NCBI GenBank assembly: GCA_024734495.1
Contig: JALMQS010000103.1
Location: forward strand, 103,436-167,435
DNA length: 64,000 bases
Direction of reading: 5' to 3'
From: Forficula auricularia
Taxonomy: Eukaryota; Arthropoda; Insecta; Dermaptera; Forficulidae
Part shown: positions 57,236-64,000 of the stretch, piece after piece
How positions within the stretch are numbered: the stretch's first letter is position 1
How the letters are laid out: each line of letters begins with the position of its first letter
Translations under genes and position numbers: made by a program
The notes under the pieces: model-generated
Databases searched by the model: none
Told to the model about the DNA's origin: nothing
Seen by the model: only the letters and a program-made list of their open reading frames with translations

Positions 57236-57360
57236 GGGTTCCGTAGTCTTTACTTGAGAAGCCTTTGAAGTCGCGCTTGCCGCGAGACCGATTACAATAC
57301 TTTACCCATGCTTCGCATTGGACAAAGTAACCATGCTTCGCATAGGATAAAGTAAAAATG
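57236..57360. repeat. Repeat fragment with short tandem unit
   Basis: 'cgattacaatactt' is the complement of the start block of repeat U. 'ccatgcttcgcattggacaaagtaa' occurs twice with small changes (57305-57354). Confidence 0.5.
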
Positions 57361-58149
57361 CATTCAATACATCTTAAGCACGAACAATCGGACAGTCATG
57401 CTGAAGAGTTAAAAAATAAACTGGAATCATCTACTTAAGAGATAGAATTTTATTTTATTACCTTGACTACCTGCACCTTTAAACCCTATTCAAGTTACAG
57501 CCACAACAATCTCGTTCAATTACTTAATATTATTTATTTGTTTCCTTTAAGTCGTGGATAGATCTCGCCTACCTTGCCTCACCAAAATATGAACCTTAAC
57601 ATAACGATCACTTTTATTTATTTTTAAAAACACCTGAAGACAATCTTGTTTGTCTATTGTTTCAAAGTAATAAAGATTTATTTTATGCTCGATTTTACTA
57701 TCTAGAAAAAAAATACTAAATAAAATTTTTTTATTATAGGATAATAACCACTCAAAACCAAGTGTTTGAGGATGTGAATAAAAAGGTAATTTTGTAGCAA
57801 TACAAAGAAAAGTACCTAGATAGATAATAAAGTGAAAAACAAAGTAAAAAAACTACGTTAAATAGATAAATTAATGCTTGACGTCACAAATGTTCTATCC
57901 CTCATCCTTCTCACCCAGTTTTCAACTTTAATATATATGTATTCATGTGCGTGTGGGTGTTTATTGAGTATGTAGAGCAAGAGCAGAAGCATCAAAGCAA
58001 AAACTTTTTTACCCATTTAAAAAGAGGATTGCAAATTTGAAAGATCAAACAAAACAGTAATTTCCCTTCAGCAACATTTTAACGTTTTCTCAAATTTACC
58101 AAACGATACTCAGGTTTAAATGTATGCCTACAAGTAGTATGTAATGTAT
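57361..58149. other. Unassigned AT-rich stretch
   Basis: Nothing is recognised. A CRE-type octamer lies at about 57889. Confidence 0.4.
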
Positions 58150-58245
58150 ATTTATAAATTATTTATTTATTTATATTTTATTCACTAAGATTAACCGATT
58201 TCGGTCACTGATTGACCATTTTCAATAGTACCTAAATATCATTTT
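58150..58245 (-). repeat. Hammerhead-like repeat, decayed
   Basis: On the minus strand UUGAAAA replaces the CUGANGA core. A perfect GGUCA/UGACC hairpin and GAAA follow. It is the sister of 17400-17530. Confidence 0.4.
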
Positions 58246-61200
58246 AGTTTTTAGAAATTGTAAAAATCAAATAAAGGAAAAAGTGTTCGTTGTTAAAAAA
58301 TGAGTTTTTCCATGATTCAGACATTTTTAAGCACAATTAATTTTTTATATTCGAATTCAAAAATAGTGCCCCTGGCAGGCAGACTTCTTCTGACAGAGGT
58401 GTCTCGTAAAATCTCATTGTTCGTTAATTTATTTTCATAGATTTACACTCACACATAGACATTTCATTCACCTGAATATATATATATTTATCCTACAGAA
58501 AAATTGAGATAAGTTTCAAACTTAACAAACATTAAAACTACTTGAACAATGTTTTTTTCTAATTTATTTACCCCATATATATATTTTATCAATAAATCTC
58601 AGGGAAATGTTCCATTTATCAATGAAAATTTTTAACTCTACTAAATATAAATTACAAGAAAACGTTAAAAGTTTTTAAGACTAGATACTCTGCGAATTTC
58701 GAGATTTTAGGAATTTAGTCACCAAGCGTTTCGAGCTAATAATATAAACTTATGTTTTTTATTTTTCAATATTTTAGCAGCAGCCATTTAAAAAATCTCA
58801 AATAACAACTGGATGTTTTCTAATTTTTTGAATTTTTCCTCACAAATTTCTTTATCTAAAAAGACCAAAACCTCATCAGTTATTCGATTTTGGCAGCTGA
58901 ACTATTTTTCTGACCTTCTTTTCTTGAGTTCTCTTAAGAATCCAAATCCAGACAGACAATCACCCAGGTAAACTCACTGATCTATACACAGACAGAACAG
59001 ACACCAGAAAAAAATTATAGTAGATTTTTCTCCATGTTTCAAATATTCCTAAGCGCGAATTAGTTTTTTTTCTTTAATTCTTGATCTCATTCAACAGCCC
59101 ATTCGCCTGGCAAGCCGTATTTGATCCTACATTTTCTTTTATTTGTACACATTTAAAAATAAATTAAATTCTTAGTTAAAAAATGTCTATTGCTTATATT
59201 AATTGCATCCTAAGTATAAAATTTGACAATTTTAAATGCTCATTTAAAGTTTTAGGCAAATATATTATTAGTAAACTTTTATTAAATACATTCGTTCATC
59301 AATGTACGTGAACCTGCCAGACTTCTAAGCAGAACAAATAGTCCAGTATTTAGTAGTAAAAGGGGATTTCTGAAAAATTGAAATTGCTCAAATACTAATT
59401 AAAATATTTTTTCCAAATTTTTACAATTAAAAAAGCTATCTTATTTTTTTATTGTATAGAAAAAAACCAAGTCTAGAATTTATATAGTCTACAAAATTTC
59501 AATTTTGCAAATAGGAGACTCACTTATTTATTAATAATTCAAATAGGGGGTTGAATATTTTATCTGTTCTTTGGATAAATTTAAATAGATTACAATTAGA
59601 TTAATTGAATATAATATAATATTTAGAATATAAAGACTTAGTTAAACACTAAATTTAATACCTAGATATTAAGTCTTATTTTGAAAAATTATAATATTAT
59701 TATAAAAATCTAGGTTTTGAGGTAAAATCATTTGAAATCAATAATTAACTTAGCCTTAAAAATGACGTCAAGCTAAAGAAATGTGTTAAGTATGTGAGAC
59801 TTATATGTGGTAAAAATCGGCTAGTCATCCTATATCAATAAAGTTAAACATATACTTACAGAAAATTAATGTTGTTACTTAAATATTCACATGTTAAGAT
59901 TGGTTTCGTCTAGGACCAAAAAAGACAGGAGTTAAAAGATCCCTAGGTAAACAGAAATATGCTAAAAATAGTTATATTACTAACAAGCTAGTTAGTTTCT
60001 TTTTTGTTAGTTTTCATCTAATTTTATCATACTTATTAAAAGCAGCAAAAATATTCATAATAATATTTCCTCTCATTTTTTATTTTTTATTTTTATTTAT
60101 TTTTATTCTCCTACAAGCTCTCTTGCTCTGTTTTGGCTTGAAAATTTATTCTGCTTTATATATAGACCATATTATATTAGAGACAATATGTGATGGCAAG
60201 TGGAAGGGGGTGGTAGGCGCTAAGGGTTGGTGGAGGGTGTAAGTATTTTTTATTCTATTTTTGCCCTCACTCTCTTTAATAAAATCTTTCTTGCGTTTTA
60301 TAATTTTCGTTAATTTTATTCAAAGCACGCTTCTATTAAGCCGTCTGCTTGTCGACATGTTTCATATTTTCCCTCCTTTCATCCCCAGCCCGTTAGCGGC
60401 CTCTACACTTCGCAAAAGCAACTATCCTACCCCTACCTACTTATCTATTGCGTCTCATCTCAACCTGACTTTCCTCTCTAGATAAAATAAATTAATATAA
60501 AGAGAGAAGGAAAAAATGAAAAATGGAGTTAAAACTTCAACTGTGATTAGCCATGGAGTTTTTTTTTTTGTTTGATTGAGGATAGAAAAAAGTTAGAAAG
60601 CAGAGGGTCAAGAGAATGGCGAATTCGGTTGTTTTTAATGGCCATGTCTAAATAAAATGAAAAAAATATCTGCAGGGTTTTGCACTCGACTTTCTAAAAA
60701 ACGCACATTATGAAATTCAGGTTCTCTTCGAAATGTAAAAGCTTTTTGGTTTGTATTCGATCATAAAAGAGAGAATTGTATTTTGAGGATGGTTTTTCTG
60801 GGAAGATTTTTGAATTTGTAGTTAATGCTTAAATATAAAATATATATTAGATATAGTATTATATCATTTGAAGAAATATATATTGATGGACAGGGGAAAC
60901 ATTTTTTTCAACAGATTTCAGGGATGTGCTGTTCAGCAAAGTAATGTAACGATGAAAAAACAACCAGAAGGTAAAGGACATCTAGTTCACAACAGACCCT
61001 TGAAAAGAAAAGTGATTTCAAGAGTGGGGATATGTCTTCCTACACCCGCCACTTGAAGAATTGAAGAATATGAGACTGCAGAAAAATAAAAGCAAGGAGA
61101 GGATTCCAGATTAGAAAAATTTTACATCCGTTTTGAAAATATTTGAATATTATATACGAGTAGAGAACAATACACTATATGTATTGTTTAAACATAAACA

Positions 61201-61270
61201 ATGGAACCATTATATCCCCAGAATTCATATAGTTCCTTGAAACGGGAGTAAGTATTGTCTGGTTCATCAT
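58246..61270. other. Long AT-rich stretch, nothing assignable
   Basis: Three kb without repeat ends or recognised proteins. The plus frame 60261-60485 lies in a CT-rich, more balanced patch (60240-60480) with no known domain. Confidence 0.4.
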
Positions 61271-61735
61271 CATTTTCTGGATTGACCAAGCGTGGCCTAT
61301 TCTGTGAAATCCGACCGATTCCAAGGAGATTCGTAACTTGGAACATTTTTATAGAGTGGGACTCGTTGCCTCTCCTCCAACCCTTTTAGCTGCCTTTTAC
61401 AACAAGTAGGGGATACTGGGTGCCTACATAAGCTCCGGTCAACAGGGGGAAGAAGATGTTTTGCCATAGAACATGTTTCAAGGGGTAAATTAATGAATAA
61501 TAAATAATCCAAGACTTTTTGGAATTTTTGATCTGTACTATCCTTCATAACTGGGAAGTTTTTTACACAGTGTGGTTGTTTGCTTCACGTCCACCCTCTT
61601 TTAGTCATCTAGCAGGAGATAGTGTGAACCTATTCTACCCCCGGTCCACAAGGGGAAGTTGTTGTACCATTGAGTATGTTTTAAGGTGTGGATTTATGAA
61701 TAATTATTAAATAATCCAAGTAGAATTTTTAACCT
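61271..61735. repeat. Two tandem SINE-like tail copies
   Basis: Two diverged copies (about 61355-61520 and 61565-61730) share, in order, a CT-rich lead, 'ttttagctgccttttacaac' or its variant, 'ctccggtcaacagggg' / 'ccccggtccacaagggg', 'catgtttcaagg' / 'tatgttttaagg' and 'aaataatccaag'. The block resembles 19961-20070. The frames 61297-61548 (minus) and 61519-61710 (plus) are shadows. Confidence 0.55.
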
Positions 61736-63098
61736 ATTAGTAGCTTTTGTTCATTTCCATTACAAATATTTAATATACATTAGGTAAGATAAAAATGAAA
61801 TTCTGGCTAAAACCTCGATGTAATATTTTTAAGTCTTCTGCTGACGTTTCAGATCCACAGATTTTTATTTCTATCTTAGCTCTTAGTTAAATTATAAAAA
61901 TATATATATGTATATATACAAGTTTAACGGTGTCTAAATGTTAACACCAAAAAAACATTTAAGTTTTGAAGAAATCGGAAATATTTTCCATTAAATAGCG
62001 GGGTATTCAACCAAGATTAATTTCTGAATTATTAAATGAAACAGTAAAACTCTTCATTTTAATATTTCTAATTTCAAAACAACTACTGTTCCAAGGTGCT
62101 TATGCATCGAAACAGTTGACTTAAACTGAGCCATACAGAATAAAACAGAGAAAAACTAATGTCGGTAATTAATTTGATTACATTTTATGATTTTAACTCG
62201 TGAATTACTTCTGGAAACTTGAATTATTATAAGCAATCCCAATAATAATCATAATAAGAGCTGATCCAATAATAAGCTTAATAATGATAATTATTTACTT
62301 AGGATGTTTTATTTTTCTAGACTATTCGTCTGAAAAAGGCTTAAAAGAGCTGGAAACCTGCATTAGAGCATAAGGATCATTGGAAGGCTCTTGATGTCGA
62401 TGGCATGACTTCGGCCTCTTAGTCCGTCCATTTCGTTCTTAAAAAGCTCTGGGTTAATTTAATTCCTCCTATATCAATCACTCCGAATAACCACTTAGGA
62501 AATAAGAACAAAAAGGTCTACGGCTATCTAAGAAAAAAAAGTCGATTTCGATCACATAATCTCTCTGGAGCTACAGCATCCAAAAAATATAGGTATATTT
62601 TATAATTTACAAATCAAATATATATGTATTTGTATATTGGTATATTGAAGATCAAATAACAAACTTTTCTAATACTTGATAAACTTTTTGCGATTAAACG
62701 TGATTTAGAAATTTTAACGTAGAATACTTCTTTGTTTGCCAGTAGTTGGGATGTAAATTGAGAAAATTGATAGTTGTGCCTTAAAGTTCTTGAGCAGTTT
62801 TTATGTATATATATATTTTTAACTTAAGCGTTCATGCTGAAAATAAAGTGCATTATATTTCCAAAAAGTATATTATTGTATATAAATAAATACAAATATT
62901 TTATAAAAATCAACTGGTGTGGTCACCAGACTAATTTTCTTCATTCAAATTACTTCAATATGAGTTTCCCGAAGCCATTTTGAGAAAACAGGAAAAAAGA
63001 CGAAATTGCGAAATACCAAAAAATCTTCAAATAAAAAGACCTTCCGATTCTTCAATTTTAGCCAAAAACTCAAGGTACTTTTGTTCTAGCCTCTACAT
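61736..63098. other. Unassigned AT-rich stretch
   Basis: A more balanced patch lies at 62325-62460. No repeat ends or credible frames were recognised. Confidence 0.4.
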
Positions 63099-63420
63099 CA
63101 GTGATTCTCAACCACTGTGCCGCGAGATTCTAGAAGTGTGCCGCAACTGCTAGGCAGTGGTCCCTCCCGAATTAAAAATTATTTATTATTTTACATTTCT
63201 TTAACAATTGACACTAAATTTAATCCAAATATTTTATTTAATCATTTGAACTGAAGAGGTAATAACATTTTACAGGATGCAGAATGTCCTATGATAATTT
63301 TATAGGTACATCAATCAATAAACCAAATATAATTCTATTAATTTATTTTATTGTTAGTGTGCCGTAAAATTTTTAAATTCTTAAAATGTGCCGTGACTAA
63401 AAAAAGGTTGAGAATCACTG
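63099..63420. mobile_element. hAT MITE, 322 bp
   Basis: The ends are CAGTGATTCTCAACC and GGTTGAGAATCACTG. The borders CTCTACAT and TTCTAGAT agree at 6 of 8 with TA central. Subterminal 'tgtgccgcgagattc' and 'gtgccgtgac' match the other MITEs of the group. Confidence 0.9.
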
Positions 63421-64000
63421 TTCTAGATAACTAGGTTTTAAATCCCAAAGCTCTGCGACTTACCTTATACGAGATATGTACGATTAAAAGTTTGTATTAC
63501 CTAATTTATACACTCTTCCTTAATTTCAATCAGATTAAAACTTATATAAGACTAACAACTGATTTTTAAAAAAATTCTTAGAGGCGTTTTTGAGAAAATC
63601 ACAAAAAACGACAAATCTTTCATGTAAATGTCAACTTCCGATATTCCGATTTCTACAAAAGCTTGTTTTACTACTTCTAGCTTATATCGAGCTTAAGTTT
63701 TGAATTTCAGTAGCTCTCAGACTTACGGTTGCGATACATACGTACACAACCAATAGATTTTTGGTCACTTTTTGGCCACTGGGGACCACAATATCCAGTT
63801 TTTGTTCTAACTTCTTTTTCAAACTATTAAGGACATCGATTCCTTCCACCTAGAAGGGACAAAGTGAAATTAACTTTTTTCTCCTAAGAGATAGAAGCTC
63901 TCAGTGTCAAGACCCTACAGAAGCGATTACAATGCTTACACATAATATTTTTTAAATATAAATGGGAAATTAAAAAAGTAAATTTAATTGATATTAGTTG
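63421..64000. other. Unassigned spacer to window end
   Basis: Nothing is recognised. 'cgattacaatgctta' near 63925 faintly resembles the start of repeat U. Confidence 0.35.

Noticed and set aside
37843..59770. CRE-type octamers (TGACGTCA) at several places
   Set aside because: Isolated 8-mers occur by chance in 64 kb; the one at 37843 lies in a MITE, and no promoter context is visible.
1..64000. Host protein-coding gene
   Set aside because: No frame matches a recognised host domain. Exons smaller than about 50 codons cannot be ruled out without transcripts.

Overview
The window looks like arthropod, most likely insect, intergenic or intronic DNA. It is very AT-rich, has no host gene with a recognisable protein product and no operon-like layout, and is packed with decayed transposable elements. 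The organism call is inference. It rests on the repeat types: hAT, mariner, pogo and PIF/Harbinger-like DNA elements, a non-LTR retrotransposon of the kind common in insects, tRNA-derived SINE pieces, and the widely dispersed insect repeat that begins 'accgacttcaaaaaagg'. No open frame exceeds about 170 codons, and the longest ones are repeat shadows. The real coding remains are transposase and reverse transcriptase relics at about 11.7 kb, 13.7-14.1 kb, 14.6-15.3 kb, 26.3-26.9 kb, 31.2-31.5 kb and 46.3 kb.

Layout. 0-7 kb: two dispersed repeats (U1, V1), a hairpin repeat, tRNA-like fragments and a PIF/Harbinger-like MITE. 7-17.3 kb: a T/R-family repeat end, two large copies of the foldback family F1 (8.4-9.35 and 16.3-17.3 kb), a TIR-like repeat, MITE W1, a rearranged retroelement 3' end, a mariner relic broken by a hAT MITE, and a palindrome broken by a 5'-truncated retroelement. 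17-28 kb: a 677-bp hAT element, the composite T element holding foldback F3, MITE W2, the tandem S repeats and a 1-kb hAT element with a transposase relic. 27.8-33.2 kb: palindromes, tRNA-like sequence, a pogo-like element, a 570-bp near-perfect palindrome, a second hAT transposase relic, the best hammerhead-like motif and F3 copy 2. 34-41 kb: F1 again, a repeat rich in 'cccgg', a PIF-like MITE and V2 with a G-rich minisatellite. 41-51 kb: two large foldbacks, adjacent mariner MITEs, hAT MITEs, U2. 51-57 kb: further F1 copies (two of them a recent duplication), W3 and short repeats. 57-64 kb is mostly unassignable AT-rich DNA with SINE-like tails and one hAT MITE.

The most interesting pattern is structural. 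Several foldback families with unrelated sequence carry the same layout at the same place: CUGANGA, a short hairpin, then GAAA. This is the arrangement of a hammerhead ribozyme core. It is best preserved on the minus strand at 31726-31770 and repeats in foldbacks at 14.4, 30.7, 43.1 and 43.9-44.2 kb, with weaker matches elsewhere. Several foldbacks also share one terminal module ('aatgtttcacct'). Hammerhead motifs are known in Penelope-like retroelements, so these are probably non-autonomous relatives, but no Penelope reverse transcriptase is visible. Most copies have one extra base between the core and stem II, so catalytic activity is uncertain. A second notable pattern is that the ~100-bp core of the F1 foldback occurs in both orientations relative to its element, and one copy holds both.
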